DNA from: Curtobacterium sp. MCSS17_008
GTDB taxonomy: Bacteria; Actinomycetota; Actinomycetes; Actinomycetales; Microbacteriaceae
DNA: 64,000 nucleotides
NCBI RefSeq assembly: GCF_003234185.1
Contig: NZ_QKSM01000002.1
Span: forward strand, 1 to 64,000
Direction: 5' to 3'
Part shown: in pieces, positions 1-8,355 of the stretch
Numbering within the stretch: position 1 is the stretch's first letter
Layout of the letters: each line of letters opens with the position of its first letter
The notes under the pieces: generated by a model
What the model was told of the DNA's origin: nothing
Database searches by the model: none
What the model saw: only the letters and a program-made list of their open reading frames with translations
Position numbers and translations under genes: made by a program

Positions 1-38
1 CCCCGCCGTCCTGCCGTCCCGCCCCGCCGCCTGGTTCT

Positions 39-120
39 GGTCGCACGACTCGCCGCTCGACTCTGCGAGGGGCGGCGTGTCGTGCGACCTCGGCGACCGC
101 GGGCGGCGTGTCGTGCGACC
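39..120. repeat. Inverted repeat with an extra right-arm copy
   Basis: An 18-nt left arm at 39-56 pairs with a right arm at 72-89 (one mismatch) around a 15-nt loop; the right arm is repeated exactly at 103-120. It lies upstream of the first complete gene. It looks like an intergenic terminator-type palindrome that has been partly duplicated. Nothing else is recognisable in bases 1-221. Confidence 0.6.
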
Positions 121-221
121 GCAGGGTGAGGCGGAGCGGAGCCGTGCGTGGCGCGGACGCGGCCAGGCCGGACGGGAGGCCCGGATCGCCGGCACCCCGC
201 GGCCGCCGGTCCGGCGGTGGG

Positions 222-227
222 TACGCT
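222..227 (+). promoter_or_regulatory. -10 box, leaderless promoter for the APH(6)-like gene
   Basis: TACGCT lies 6 nt before the ATG at 234, so transcription should begin at or beside the start codon. This supports the 234 start, which has no Shine-Dalgarno sequence. Confidence 0.5.
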
Positions 228-233
228 CGCCGC

Positions 234-1184
234 ATGTGGCCGACCGAGCAGGACTGGCGGGTGTCCGTCCCGGGGCTGGTCCGGCGCGCGGTCGAACGCT
301 GGGACCTGCTGCCCGGCGCGCCGTTCCCCGGCGGCAGCGTCTCGCACGTCCTCCCCGTCCGGACGCCCGACGGCGCTGACGCCGTGCTGAAGCTGTCCCT
401 CCCGCACCGCGAGGCCGAGCACGAGGCCGCCGCGCTGGCCTGCTGGGACGGCTGCGGAGCGGCGCGCCTGCTCGCCGTGGACCCGGACGACCCCTTCGTG
501 CTGCTGCTCGAGCGGTGCGACCCCGGCACCCCGCTCGCCGAGCGCGACGACCTGCCCGCGGCCGAGCGTCTGCAGACCGCCGCGGGCCTGCTCACCCGGC
601 TCTGGGCGGCCGGCGTTCCCGACGACGCACCGTTCGAGTCCGTCGCCGACGTCACCGCGGAGTGGGCGACGCTCGTCGAGTCCCGGATGCGGGACCTCGC
701 TCCACCGTTCGACCCGGGGCTCGTCCGCCACGGGGTCGACCTGCTGCGCACGCTGCCGGGCGGGGCCGGGCGCTCGGCGATCGTGCACGGCGACGCGAAC
801 CCGGGCAACGTGCTCGCTGCGAGTCGCGAGCCGTGGCTGGTCATCGATCCGAAGCCCATGGTCGGGGACCCGGCGTACGACCTCTGCCCGCTCGTCGTGC
901 AGGTCGACGACCCGTTCCGGGCGGCCGACCCCCAGCACACGGTGCGGGAGCGGATTACACTGCTCGCCGGGTCGACGGGGGAGCCGCCGGAGCGGATCGC
1001 AGCGTGGTGCACGGCACGCCTGGTGGAGTCGGCGCTCTGGTCGGTCAGCCGGGGCAGGGTCGAGGACGGTCAGGACGCCGTGGCCCGCGCGGCCGTCACC
1101 GCCGCGATCACCGACGCGCCCGGGGCTCAGTCGGTCGCACCCCGCGGCGGATCGACGAGCAGCGCGACGCGATCACGCAGGTAG
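234..1184 (+). CDS. Aminoglycoside phosphotransferase, APH(6)/streptomycin 6-kinase-like
   Basis: A 316-residue cytoplasmic small-molecule kinase. The catalytic loop HGDANPGNVL (about residue 183) and the metal-binding stretch IDPKPMVGDPAYD match the APH(6) branch, where HGDLHPGNVL and IDPKG.VGDPAYD are typical. The family transfers phosphate from ATP to streptomycin-type aminoglycosides, but many chromosomal members in actinobacteria have no proven resistance role. An upstream ATG at 108 would add 42 residues of unlikely composition; the TANNNT box 6 nt before 234 favours the shorter form. The last ~20 residues are Ser/Arg-rich and overlap the convergent gene by 58 bp. Family call is firm, substrate unknown. 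Confidence 0.8.
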   Translation: MWPTEQDWRVSVPGLVRRAVERWDLLPGAPFPGGSVSHVLPVRTPDGADAVLKLSLPHREAEHEAAALACWDGCGAARLLAVDPDDPFVLLLERCDPGTPLAERDDLPAAERLQTAAGLLTRLWAAGVPDDAPFESVADVTAEWATLVESRMRDLAPPFDPGLVRHGVDLLRTLPGGAGRSAIVHGDANPGNVLAASREPWLVIDPKPMVGDPAYDLCPLVVQVDDPFRAADPQHTVRERITLLAGSTGEPPERIAAWCTARLVESALWSVSRGRVEDGQDAVARAAVTAAITDAPGAQSVAPRGGSTSSATRSRR

Positions 1185-1669
1185 TCGTCGAGCGGCACGG
1201 CCGCACCGGCGGCGGGGGACCACCGGACGACGGGTTCGTCGTCCACCACGGCGAGGACGCCGTCGGCTCCGACGAGCGAGTCGTCGAGGGGGATCGCGAC
1301 CGCGCCGTGGTTCACCGTGTCGCCCCGGTCGAAGTGCCCCTTCGCCGCGGCCGCCCGGTACGCGCGGCGGACCTCCGCGGACACGGACACGAACTGCTGC
1401 CGACCGGGGTCCGTGACGCGCGTGATCCGCCCGGTCGCCCACGCCCGCCCCGCCGTCTCCGGTGACGACCCGAGCAGCAGGGCACCGACGCGCCACACCC
1501 GGCCGAGGGACCGGATGGTCGGCTCGCGCCGGATGCCGAGCACTGCCCGGGGCTCGACGTACTCGCCGAGCGCCTCGTCGCGCACCCCCGCGGTGCGGAG
1601 CCGGGTGGTGGCCGCGTCGAGCAGCTCCCGGGTCCGGTGCACTGCGTCCGCCACGCCCTCGTCCTCCAC
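1127..1669 (-). CDS. Conserved hypothetical protein, glutaminase-annotated type in Microbacteriaceae
   Basis: A 180-residue soluble protein with no membrane segment or signal peptide. It contains two confident stretches, VGRVWRVGALLLG and RAYRAAAAKGHFDRGDTVNHG, and ends in a charged segment. Similar proteins are annotated as glutaminase in related genomes as far as I recall, but I see no glutaminase active-site motif, so no function is assigned. The GTG at 1669 is chosen because upstream sequence in the same frame is Arg/Pro-rich shadow; a start as far as 1828 is open. It converges on the APH(6)-like gene and overlaps its end. Confidence 0.55.
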   Translation of the reverse strand: MEDEGVADAVHRTRELLDAATTRLRTAGVRDEALGEYVEPRAVLGIRREPTIRSLGRVWRVGALLLGSSPETAGRAWATGRITRVTDPGRQQFVSVSAEVRRAYRAAAAKGHFDRGDTVNHGAVAIPLDDSLVGADGVLAVVDDEPVVRWSPAAGAAVPLDDYLRDRVALLVDPPRGATD

Positions 1670-1871
1670 GACCCCCGAGCGTAGACCGCGCGGCGCGAGG
1701 GGACGCAGGGCGGGGCCCGCCACCGCGGACGCCTCCGCGTTCGCCGGGCCGCGGACGTGTCCACGGGACCGCTCCACGCGTCCGCAGTGCCGGGCCGAGC
1801 GGGGCCACGCAGCCACTGGAATGAGCACGCACCCCCGCCGGTTGCACGGTCACGGAACGAGGAGGAGACCC

Positions 1872-2537
1872 ATGGGCATCGTGCGGTGGCTGTTCGACGC
1901 GCAGCTCGTCATCGGCGACCAGACCGTGCTCTGGCGCGAGGTGATCGGCAACGTGTTCGGGTTGCTCAGCGCCCTGGGCGGGATGCGCCGCAGGGTCTGG
2001 GCGTGGCCCGTCGGCATCCTCGGCAACGTCCTGCTCTTCACCGTCTTCATGGGTGCGCTCTTCGACACCCCGAACCCCGTGAACCTGCTCGGACAGGCGG
2101 GTCGGCAGGTCATGTTCATCCTGGTGAGCGTCTACGGCTGGTACCGCTGGACGCACCGCGCGGACGACGCGACGACCGTGGTCGAGCCGAGGTGGGCCTC
2201 CTGGTCGACGCGGGGCCTGCTGGTGCTCGCGCTGGTGGGCGGCACCGCCGTCCTGACCCCGCTGTTCCGTGCGCTCGGGTCGTACGAGCCGGTGTGGAGC
2301 GACGCGTGGATCTTCGTCGGTTCGGTCCTGGCGACCTACGGCATGGCGAAGGGCTGGGTCGAGTTCTGGCTGGTCTGGGTCGCGGTCGACCTGGTCGGCG
2401 TGCCGCTGCTGTTCTCGGCCGGGTACTACGCCTCCGGCCTGATGTACGTCTTCTACGGGGCGTTCACCCTGACCGGCTTCTTCGTGTGGATGCAGCAGGG
2501 CCGGAAGCCGTCCGCGGCGCCGGTGACCGTCGGCTGA
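1872..2537 (+). CDS. pnuC: Nicotinamide riboside transporter PnuC
   Basis: A 221-residue membrane protein with about seven hydrophobic segments. The PnuC signature is visible in YGWYRWTH (about residues 89-96) and the aromatic-rich middle (GWVEFWLVWVAVDLVGVPLLF), where substrate-stacking aromatics lie. PnuC facilitates vitamin B3 riboside uptake, trapped by cytoplasmic phosphorylation for NAD synthesis. The ATG at 1872 has a strong GAGGAGGAG ribosome site 6-7 nt upstream. No NadR or other NAD salvage gene is adjacent. Length is normal for the family. Confidence 0.88.
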   Translation: MGIVRWLFDAQLVIGDQTVLWREVIGNVFGLLSALGGMRRRVWAWPVGILGNVLLFTVFMGALFDTPNPVNLLGQAGRQVMFILVSVYGWYRWTHRADDATTVVEPRWASWSTRGLLVLALVGGTAVLTPLFRALGSYEPVWSDAWIFVGSVLATYGMAKGWVEFWLVWVAVDLVGVPLLFSAGYYASGLMYVFYGAFTLTGFFVWMQQGRKPSAAPVTVG

Positions 2538-2580
2538 CCTGGACGACCGATGTCGCGTGCCCCCCGCACGGGGTGAAGAC

Positions 2581-3243
2581 ATGCGAGCGCTCGTCATGTG
2601 GACTGTCGTGATGGCAGACATGCACGGCGCGCCCGTCGAGGACGACGCGTCGCTGGCCGAGCGCATCGTCCGCGGGGCGATCCGGGCGTACCGCCTGCAC
2701 CCGTACCACGACGTCGACGCCGTCGTCGTCGCCGAGACGTGCGGGCTCGCGCCGGAGGTCGTCGAACGGCTGTTCCCGACCTGGGACGCGCTGCTCCTGG
2801 TGACGTACGACCGGTGGGCGCAGCTGCGCGGTACCCGCCGGGCGACCGTCCCCAGGTGCACCGTCGACCACGTCCGCATGACGCTGGCCGAGGACGTCGC
2901 CGACCCGGGGCTCGTCCGGGTCCTCGCCGGTGCGGTGACGATCGCGGCGTCGGAGCGGGACTTCGCGGAGTTCTTCCGGAAGCGCTTCGAGGAGTACGTC
3001 GAGGAGCTCACCCGCGGGCTGCAGCGCGACGTCGACGCCGGGGCCGAGCAGATCGGCATCCCCGCGTACCAGGCAGCCACCCAGCTGCTCGCGGTGTACG
3101 AGGGTCTGCAGGTGCAGATGCTCGTGCGGCCGTACCTCGACGTCCTGGTCGAGTACGACCGTGCCGTGCGGACGCTGCGCCAGGGCTGGCGCACGCCGGA
3201 GCCGGTGTCCTGGGACCTCGACGCGGCGCTCGTCCGGAGCTGA
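2581..3243 (+). CDS. TetR/AcrR-like transcriptional regulator
   Basis: A 220-residue all-helical protein. The N-terminal third reads as a TetR-type DNA-binding domain: a first helix (LAERIVRGAIRAYRLH), then DVDAVVVAETCGLAPEVVERLFPTWDALLLVTYDRW, which follows the helix-turn-helix pattern with the F-x-x-W/K-helix-4 end. The C-terminal part (about 100-215) would bind a ligand and dimerise. The ATG at 2581 follows a GGGGTGAAG stretch; ATGs at 2611 and 2620 are possible alternatives. It is convergent with the NatAB-like exporter and may or may not control it. TetR assignment is by helix pattern, not a perfect motif. Confidence 0.6.
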   Translation: MRALVMWTVVMADMHGAPVEDDASLAERIVRGAIRAYRLHPYHDVDAVVVAETCGLAPEVVERLFPTWDALLLVTYDRWAQLRGTRRATVPRCTVDHVRMTLAEDVADPGLVRVLAGAVTIAASERDFAEFFRKRFEEYVEELTRGLQRDVDAGAEQIGIPAYQAATQLLAVYEGLQVQMLVRPYLDVLVEYDRAVRTLRQGWRTPEPVSWDLDAALVRS

Positions 3244-3264
3244 CCGTCACGCCGCGCGGTGCCT

Positions 3265-3282
3265 GCCGGGCGCCCGCCCGGC
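3265..3282. terminator. Hairpin between convergent genes
   Basis: A perfect 8-bp GC stem (GCCGGGCG/CGCCCGGC) between convergent gene ends. It is followed by an 18-bp direct repeat (GGCGCTGGAGGCGCTCGA at 3281 and 3305). A bidirectional terminator is the likely role; no U-tract follows, as is common at this GC content. Confidence 0.45.
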
Positions 3283-3331
3283 GCTGGAGGCGCTCGAGGC
3301 GCTCGGCGCTGGAGGCGCTCGACGGTCCTGC

Positions 3332-4558
3332 TCAGCGCTCGCGGGGGCGGCCCCGACGCCAGGCGGCGACCTGCCGCAGCGTGACCTTCGACCCGTACTG
3401 GGCGACCGAGTGCCGGAACAGGTACTCGGCGAACCAGAGCAGCACCGCCGCGGCGGCGAACACCTCGACGATGCAGACCACCGACTCGGTGACGGACAGG
3501 GACCCGACGGCGTTCCGCACCATGGCGGAGATCGGCGTGAACGTCGGGAAGTACGTGAAGAACGCCGCAACCGGGGACGACGGGGTCGTCATCACGAAGA
3601 ACGCCGCGTAGAGCGGGATGATCAGCGCGAAGATCGCGGCGGACTGCAGCGTCGAGGCGTCCTTGATCGACGGGACCGCCGCTCCGACCACGACGAACAG
3701 CCCGCACGCGAGCAGCACCCCGCCGACCAGCAGGAGCGCCCCGACGACCATGCGCCACGGGTCGACCGACAGTCCGCCGAGCCTCGGCGCCACCAGCGGC
3801 AGCGCCAGCAGGGCGACCGCGAGCCCGGGCACGGCGACCACGCCGACCTGCACCAGCCCGACGAGCAGCATCGCGAGCACCTTGCCGCGGATGAGGTCAC
3901 CGGCGGTCACGGCGGTCAGGATCATCTCGGAGATCCGGTTCTCCTTCTCCTCGACGATCACGGTCACCATGCGCGTCGCGAGCAGGACCACGATGCCGAA
4001 GAACGCCGCGACGAAGAGCAGGGGCGGCACGATCGACAGCCAGCCCGGCGCCACGCGTCCCTCGTCGTAGGTCGTGAGGTCGGTGGACGGCGGCGACCGG
4101 AGGAGTGCGACCGCCTCGTCGTCGCCGACCGAGGCCGCGACGCTCCGCTCGAGCACCCGTTCGGCGAGCGACGAGTACCCGCCGTTCTCGAACAGCCCGC
4201 GGTCGGCGGCGTCGAGTCGGATCGGCTCGCTCGACGGTCTCGCCGGGTACTCGACGAACAAATCGAGCGTTCCGGAGCGGACCGCGGCGCGGTCGCCGGC
4301 GGGGTCCTCCGAGGGGGAGCCGCCCCACTTCGCCGCCACCGATGCGGACACCAGACCGGAGTGGTCGACGTAGCGGAACGGGGTCTTCGCGGCCGACGCG
4401 CTCGACGACACCGACTCGGAGCCGGCGGCCTGCCCGATGCCGACGAGCACCGAGACGAGGACCACCACGATCGGCAGCGCGAGGGTACCGATCCAGAACG
4501 CGGGCTTCTTGACGGCGCGGACGAACTCGAAGCGGACGACCGTCCCGAGGCGGCTCAC
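3332..4558 (-). CDS. ABC-2 type exporter permease, NatB-like
   Basis: A 408-residue membrane protein. One transmembrane segment near residues 20-45 is followed by a ~130-residue extracytoplasmic domain, then five further hydrophobic segments from about residue 175. EEKENRISEMILTAVTAGDLIRGK is the cytoplasmic loop typical of NatB-type ABC-2 permeases. It pairs with the ATPase encoded just upstream: its GTG overlaps the ATPase stop as GTGA, implying translational coupling. NatAB in Bacillus exports sodium; here the substrate is unknown. The gene ends convergently with the TetR-like gene. Confidence 0.82.
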   Translation of the reverse strand: MSRLGTVVRFEFVRAVKKPAFWIGTLALPIVVVLVSVLVGIGQAAGSESVSSSASAAKTPFRYVDHSGLVSASVAAKWGGSPSEDPAGDRAAVRSGTLDLFVEYPARPSSEPIRLDAADRGLFENGGYSSLAERVLERSVAASVGDDEAVALLRSPPSTDLTTYDEGRVAPGWLSIVPPLLFVAAFFGIVVLLATRMVTVIVEEKENRISEMILTAVTAGDLIRGKVLAMLLVGLVQVGVVAVPGLAVALLALPLVAPRLGGLSVDPWRMVVGALLLVGGVLLACGLFVVVGAAVPSIKDASTLQSAAIFALIIPLYAAFFVMTTPSSPVAAFFTYFPTFTPISAMVRNAVGSLSVTESVVCIVEVFAAAAVLLWFAEYLFRHSVAQYGSKVTLRQVAAWRRGRPRER

Positions 4559-5526
4559 GCGGCCGCCCCGGTCCGTGCGCCGGATCCGACGTCGGCGCGA
4601 GGGACGCCCACCGTGTCGTCGGCGCCCGCGTCGTGGCCGTAGACCTGCACGAAGATCTCGTCGAGGGGGATGCGCCGCATCTCGAAGCCGGTGACGTGCA
4701 CGCCGGCGGACACGAGCGACGCCAGGATGTCCGCGCCGTCCGCGGCGGCCGCCGGTGTCGGCACCAGGTGGGCGACGTGCCCCTCGTGCCGGGCGAGGCG
4801 GTACAGGTCGGACCGCGGGACACCGCCGTCGAGCTGCACGCGGGCGACCGCACCGCCGAACGTGTCCTGCACGTCCGGGATGCTCCCGTACGCGGCGGAG
4901 CGGCCGTCCTTGAGCAGGAGGATCCGGTCGCAGAGCCGTTCGACCTCGTCCATGTGGTGGGTGACGAGCACGACGGTCGCACCGTCGGCCTTCCGCTCGT
5001 CGACCAGGTCGAGGAGCAGCCGACGGTTCACCGGGTCGAGGCCCTTGGTCGGTTCGTCGAGGATGAGCAGTCGCGGCCGGTCCATCATCGTGATGCCGAG
5101 CTGCACCTTCTGCTGCTGGCCACCGGAGAGCTTGTCGACACGGAGCTTCGCACGGTCGGCGAGCCCCACACGCTCGAGGTACCCGGTGCTCCACGCGGTC
5201 GCCTCGGGGCGACGGAGTCCGCGGAGCGTCCCGAAGTAGGTCATCACGTCGATGACGGACTCCTTGCGGTACAGGCCTCGCTCCTCGGGCAGGTACCCGA
5301 TGCCGCCGGTCGCCGGGCCGTACGGCGCGCCGTCGACGTACAGGGTGCCGGCGGTCGGGGTCGTGATGCCGAGCAGGGCGCGGATGGTGGTCGTCTTGCC
5401 GGAGCCGTTGCTGCCGAGCAGCCCGAACGTCTCGCCGGGCGCCACGTCGAACGACAGGCCGTCGACGACGTCGCGGTCGCCGAAGCGCATGACGAAGTCC
5501 CGCACGCTGATGCTGGCGCCACTCAT
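4555..5526 (-). CDS. ABC transporter ATP-binding protein, NatA-like
   Basis: A 323-residue ATPase. Walker A GSNGSGKTT (about residues 39-47), the ABC signature LSGGQQQK, Walker B LLILDEPTKGLDP and the switch histidine in VTHHMDE are all intact. The ~90-residue C-terminal extension after the nucleotide-binding fold is usual for the DrrA/NatA/CcmA-like class. It energises the adjoining permease. The start at 5526 is supported by a TANNNT box 7 nt upstream; an in-frame ATG at 5718 would read through an intergenic palindrome and is rejected. Confidence 0.88.
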   Translation of the reverse strand: MSGASISVRDFVMRFGDRDVVDGLSFDVAPGETFGLLGSNGSGKTTTIRALLGITTPTAGTLYVDGAPYGPATGGIGYLPEERGLYRKESVIDVMTYFGTLRGLRRPEATAWSTGYLERVGLADRAKLRVDKLSGGQQQKVQLGITMMDRPRLLILDEPTKGLDPVNRRLLLDLVDERKADGATVVLVTHHMDEVERLCDRILLLKDGRSAAYGSIPDVQDTFGGAVARVQLDGGVPRSDLYRLARHEGHVAHLVPTPAAAADGADILASLVSAGVHVTGFEMRRIPLDEIFVQVYGHDAGADDTVGVPRADVGSGARTGAAA

Positions 5527-5533
5527 GCAGCCG

Positions 5534-5539
5534 ACCCTA
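5534..5539 (-). promoter_or_regulatory. -10 box, leaderless promoter of the NatA-like gene
   Basis: On the minus strand TAGGGT ends 7 nt before the ATG at 5526, and no ribosome site lies between. Confidence 0.5.
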
Positions 5540-5572
5540 CCGGCGGCCTCGGCGAGTTCCGCCCGCCCGTTC

Positions 5573-5648
5573 CTTCCCAGCGCACGTGCCGTGGGAAGTG
5601 AGAACGGGCGTACCTGGTCGAACGGTTCGACCGGGTACGCCCGTTCTC
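5573..5648. repeat. Cluster of two palindromes
   Basis: The larger palindrome covers 5600-5648: arms starting GAGAACGGGCGTACC mirror across a TCGAACGGTTCGA centre, about 24 bp per arm with one mismatch. A smaller one sits just before it (CTTCCCA at 5573 against TGGGAAG at 5592-5598 around a GCACGTGC core). Both lie between the GH13 gene end and the promoter of the NatA-like gene. Likely terminator or repeat element. Confidence 0.6.
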
Positions 5649-5688
5649 GCCAGGGGTGCCCGGTTCCGGCAGGCAAGCGATGGGACCC

Positions 5689-5735
5689 GACGGACGGGAG
5701 GCACGGTGCCGCCCGCACCGTGCCTCCCGTCCGTC
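5689..5735. terminator. Perfect 21-bp hairpin of the GGGAGGC/GCCTCCC family
   Basis: Arms at 5689-5709 and 5715-5735 pair without mismatch around a 5-nt loop, 12 nt beyond the GH13 stop. The same GACGGGAGGC core recurs at several other gene ends here, so it is probably both a terminator and a member of a dispersed palindrome family. Confidence 0.7.
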
Positions 5736-5746
5736 ACCCGGTCGCG

Positions 5747-7417
5747 TCAGGAACGCAACCAGGCGGTCCCCACACCCGACAGCGCGCCGTCTGCCACCGG
5801 CGCGGAGGCGAGCAGCAGCTCGCCGGCGGGGAGTGCGTACGGCTCGTCGCCGAACACCGTCACGCTCGTCCAGCCGTTCGGCCGACGGAACGCGAGCACG
5901 TCGTCACGACCGGTCTCGAGCCACTCGAGGTGCTCCTCAGTCTGCAGCTGACCGCGCAGGCCCAGCGCCTTCCGGTACAGGCCCAGCGTCGAGTCCGGGT
6001 CGGCGTCCTCGGCCTCGACCGACGACTCCGCGAACCAGGCCGGCTGCGGCAGGTGCGAGCCGCCCGGGCCGAACCCGAAGCTCTCGCCGGTCCTCGTCCA
6101 CGGGATCGGCACGCGGCAACCGTCGCGACCGACGTCGACGCCCGGGTTCCGGAAGAACGCCGGGTCCTGCCGGTCAGCGTCGGGGATGTCGCCGACCTCG
6201 TGCAGGCCGAGCTCCTCGCCCTGGTACAGGTACGCGGAGCCGGGCAGCGCGAGCTCGAGGAGCGTCGCCGCCTGCGCCCGACGGAGTCCGAGGGCCCGGT
6301 CGAGCTCGTCCTGCGAACCGCCGGCGAGCAGCCACGCGGCGCCCTGCTTCTGCTCGGCGCCGTTCCGCGCGGGCAGTGCGTAGCGGGTGGCGTGCCGGAC
6401 GACGTCGTGGTTCGAGAACACCCACGTCGTCGACGAGCCGGACTGCTCCGCGAGCCCGAGGTTGAACTCGATGATCGTCCGGAACTGTTGCGCGTCGAAG
6501 TCGGCCTCGAGCAGGTCGAAGTTGAACGCCTGGCCGAGGCCCTCGGCGCTGGCGTAACGGGCACGACGGTCGGCGGCGACCCACGCCTCGGCCACTGCGG
6601 TGCGAGCCGGCGTGTACTCGTCGAAGACCTGCCGCCACTCGGCGTAGATCTCGTGCACGTCGTCGCGGTCCCAGAGGATGTGCTGCCCGTCCTTCGGGCT
6701 CGCGAGCACCTCGGCCCAGGTGGGCAGCTCGCCCGCGGGCAGGTCCTTCGCCAGGCCGTGCGCGACGTCGATGCGGAAGCCGTCGACCCCGCGGTCCGAC
6801 CAGAAGCGCAGCGTGTGCAGGAAGTCGTCGCGGACCTCGCGGTTCGCCCAGTCCAGGTCGGGCTGCTCCTTGGCGAAGTTGTGCAGGTACCACTGACCGT
6901 CGCCCACGGCCGTCCAGGCCGGGCCGCCGAAGATCGACACCCAGTCGGCCGGCGGCTCGCTCTGGTCGGGCCCCGTGCCGTCGCGGAACACGTAGCGGGC
7001 GCGGGCCGGGCTGCCCGCCGGCGACGCCAGGGCTTCGCGGAACCACTCGTGACGGTCGCTGGTGTGGTTCGGCACGATGTCGACGATGACCCGGATGCCG
7101 GCGCCGTGCAGTGCCTCGACCATCTCGTCGAAGTCGGCGAGCGTGCCGAGTCGCGGGTCGACGTCGCGGTAGTCGTCGACGTCGTAGCCGCCGTCGGCGA
7201 GGGCGGACGGGTAGAAGGGGCTGAGCCACACGGCCTCGATGCCGAGCGAGGCCAGGTACGGCACGCGCGAGGTCACCCCGCGGAGGTCGCCGATGCCGTC
7301 GCCGTCCGCGTCGGCGAAGGAGCGGGGGTAGACCTGGTAGACGCTCGCCTGGCGCCACCAGGTGTCGGCTTCCGGGGTGGCTGCGGGCTGGACGGCCGGG
7401 TCGAGCACGTCGGTCAT
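5747..7417 (-). CDS. GH13 alpha-glucosidase (oligo-1,6-glucosidase type)
   Basis: A 556-residue cytoplasmic glycosidase without signal peptide. The (beta/alpha)8 motifs are intact: VDIVPNHTSDRHEW, GFRIDVAH (nucleophile Asp217), AEAWV (acid/base Glu277) and FSNHDVVR (Asp338). QVYPRSFADADGDGIGDLRG is typical of oligo-1,6-glucosidase, trehalulose hydrolase and alpha-glucosidase relatives. It probably hydrolyses alpha-glucosides imported by the permease system encoded just upstream. The ATG at 7417 has an AGAGGA ribosome site; a GTG at 7453 overlapping the permease stop (GTGA) is an alternative adding 12 residues. It is the last gene of a four-gene operon and ends at a strong hairpin. Confidence 0.9.
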   Translation of the reverse strand: MTDVLDPAVQPAATPEADTWWRQASVYQVYPRSFADADGDGIGDLRGVTSRVPYLASLGIEAVWLSPFYPSALADGGYDVDDYRDVDPRLGTLADFDEMVEALHGAGIRVIVDIVPNHTSDRHEWFREALASPAGSPARARYVFRDGTGPDQSEPPADWVSIFGGPAWTAVGDGQWYLHNFAKEQPDLDWANREVRDDFLHTLRFWSDRGVDGFRIDVAHGLAKDLPAGELPTWAEVLASPKDGQHILWDRDDVHEIYAEWRQVFDEYTPARTAVAEAWVAADRRARYASAEGLGQAFNFDLLEADFDAQQFRTIIEFNLGLAEQSGSSTTWVFSNHDVVRHATRYALPARNGAEQKQGAAWLLAGGSQDELDRALGLRRAQAATLLELALPGSAYLYQGEELGLHEVGDIPDADRQDPAFFRNPGVDVGRDGCRVPIPWTRTGESFGFGPGGSHLPQPAWFAESSVEAEDADPDSTLGLYRKALGLRGQLQTEEHLEWLETGRDDVLAFRRPNGWTSVTVFGDEPYALPAGELLLASAPVADGALSGVGTAWLRS

Positions 7418-7449
7418 GGTGGTGGGGGTCCTCTCGGTGGTCGGTGTCG

Positions 7450-8355
7450 TCACTTGATCGCGCCCTGCGTCACGCCGGCCATCACCCATCGCTGGGTGAC
7501 GAGGTAGACGAGGATCGCCGGGGCCATCGCCATGAGGTACGAGGCGAACGACACGTTGTAGTTGTTGCTGAACTGCGTCTGGAACATCTGCTGCAGCACC
7601 GGCAGGGTCTGCAGTGCCGGGTCCGAGGTGATCAGCGACGGCATCACGAAGTCGTTCCACGACGCGAGGAACGCGAAGATGCCGACGGTGGCGCTCATCG
7701 GCGCGAGGAGCGGGAACACCAGTCGCCAGAACACCTGCCCCGTACTCGCGCCGTCGATGCGTGCACTCTCCTCCAGCTCCGCCGGGATCGACCGCAGGAA
7801 CGCGGTGAAGAGCAGCACGCTGAACGACAGCTGGAACATGACGTGCAGGATCGCGACGCCGACCGGGTTGTCGAGGTGCGCCAGTCCGGTGAGCTTCACC
7901 TGCGACAGCGCGAGCACCGGGAACGGCAGGAACATCGCCGCGAGCAGGTAGAAGAACGACCAGCGGAAGAGCCGGCGGTCCCAGTTCCGAGCGATGGCGT
8001 ACGCGGTGAACGACGCGAGCAGGATCGTGCCGGCGACCGTGATCGCCGCGATGAACACCGAGACCCCGAACGCCCGCGGGAAGTCCGTGAGTTCCCACGC
8101 CTGCACGAACCCGTCGACGCTGAACGGAGCGGGGAGCGAGAACGCGTTGCCGTCCACCGCCTGCGACGTCGTCTTGAACGCCATCGTGACGGTGACGTAG
8201 AGCGGGACGAGGACGGACAGGGCGCAGAGGACCAGGACGATCGTGACGGGCCAGTTGAACCGCTCGCCGCGCCGCCCGGCGGTGCGGTCGGCGTCCACCG
8301 AACGGATCGTGCCCGTGGCGGTGGTGCCGGGGCGCAAGGGTGCTTGCAGGGACAT
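7450..8355 (-). CDS. Carbohydrate ABC transporter permease, MalG type
   Basis: A 301-residue inner-membrane protein with six predicted helices after a ~35-residue cytoplasmic N-terminus. The EAA loop that docks the ATPase is present (EESARIDGASTGQVFWRLVFPLLAP, about residues 205-230). MalG-type CUT1 permeases pair with a MalF-type partner, here the upstream gene, whose stop overlaps this ATG by one base (TGATG). No ATPase is encoded nearby, so a shared MsiK-like ATPase is expected elsewhere in the genome. Confidence 0.9.
   Translation of the reverse strand: MSLQAPLRPGTTATGTIRSVDADRTAGRRGERFNWPVTIVLVLCALSVLVPLYVTVTMAFKTTSQAVDGNAFSLPAPFSVDGFVQAWELTDFPRAFGVSVFIAAITVAGTILLASFTAYAIARNWDRRLFRWSFFYLLAAMFLPFPVLALSQVKLTGLAHLDNPVGVAILHVMFQLSFSVLLFTAFLRSIPAELEESARIDGASTGQVFWRLVFPLLAPMSATVGIFAFLASWNDFVMPSLITSDPALQTLPVLQQMFQTQFSNNYNVSFASYLMAMAPAILVYLVTQRWVMAGVTQGAIK

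Noticed and set aside
108-233. Upstream start for the APH(6)-like protein at 108
   Set aside because: The added 42 residues are Arg/Gly-rich, overlap a repeated palindrome arm, and a -10 box directly precedes 234.
1173-3758. An 861-codon minus-strand frame across PnuC and the TetR-like gene
   Set aside because: Covers several well-supported plus-strand genes; composition is low-complexity Arg/Ala/Gly with no motif.
5612-5635. TCGAACGGTTCGA resembling a LexA/SOS box
   Set aside because: The actinobacterial site needs TCGAAC-N4-GTTCGA; here the halves overlap at the tip of a long hairpin, so it is explained by the palindrome.
7417-7453. GTG start at 7453 for the GH13 enzyme
   Set aside because: It overlaps the permease stop and is possible, but ATG 7417 has a better ribosome site and the family start is near it; kept only as an alternative.
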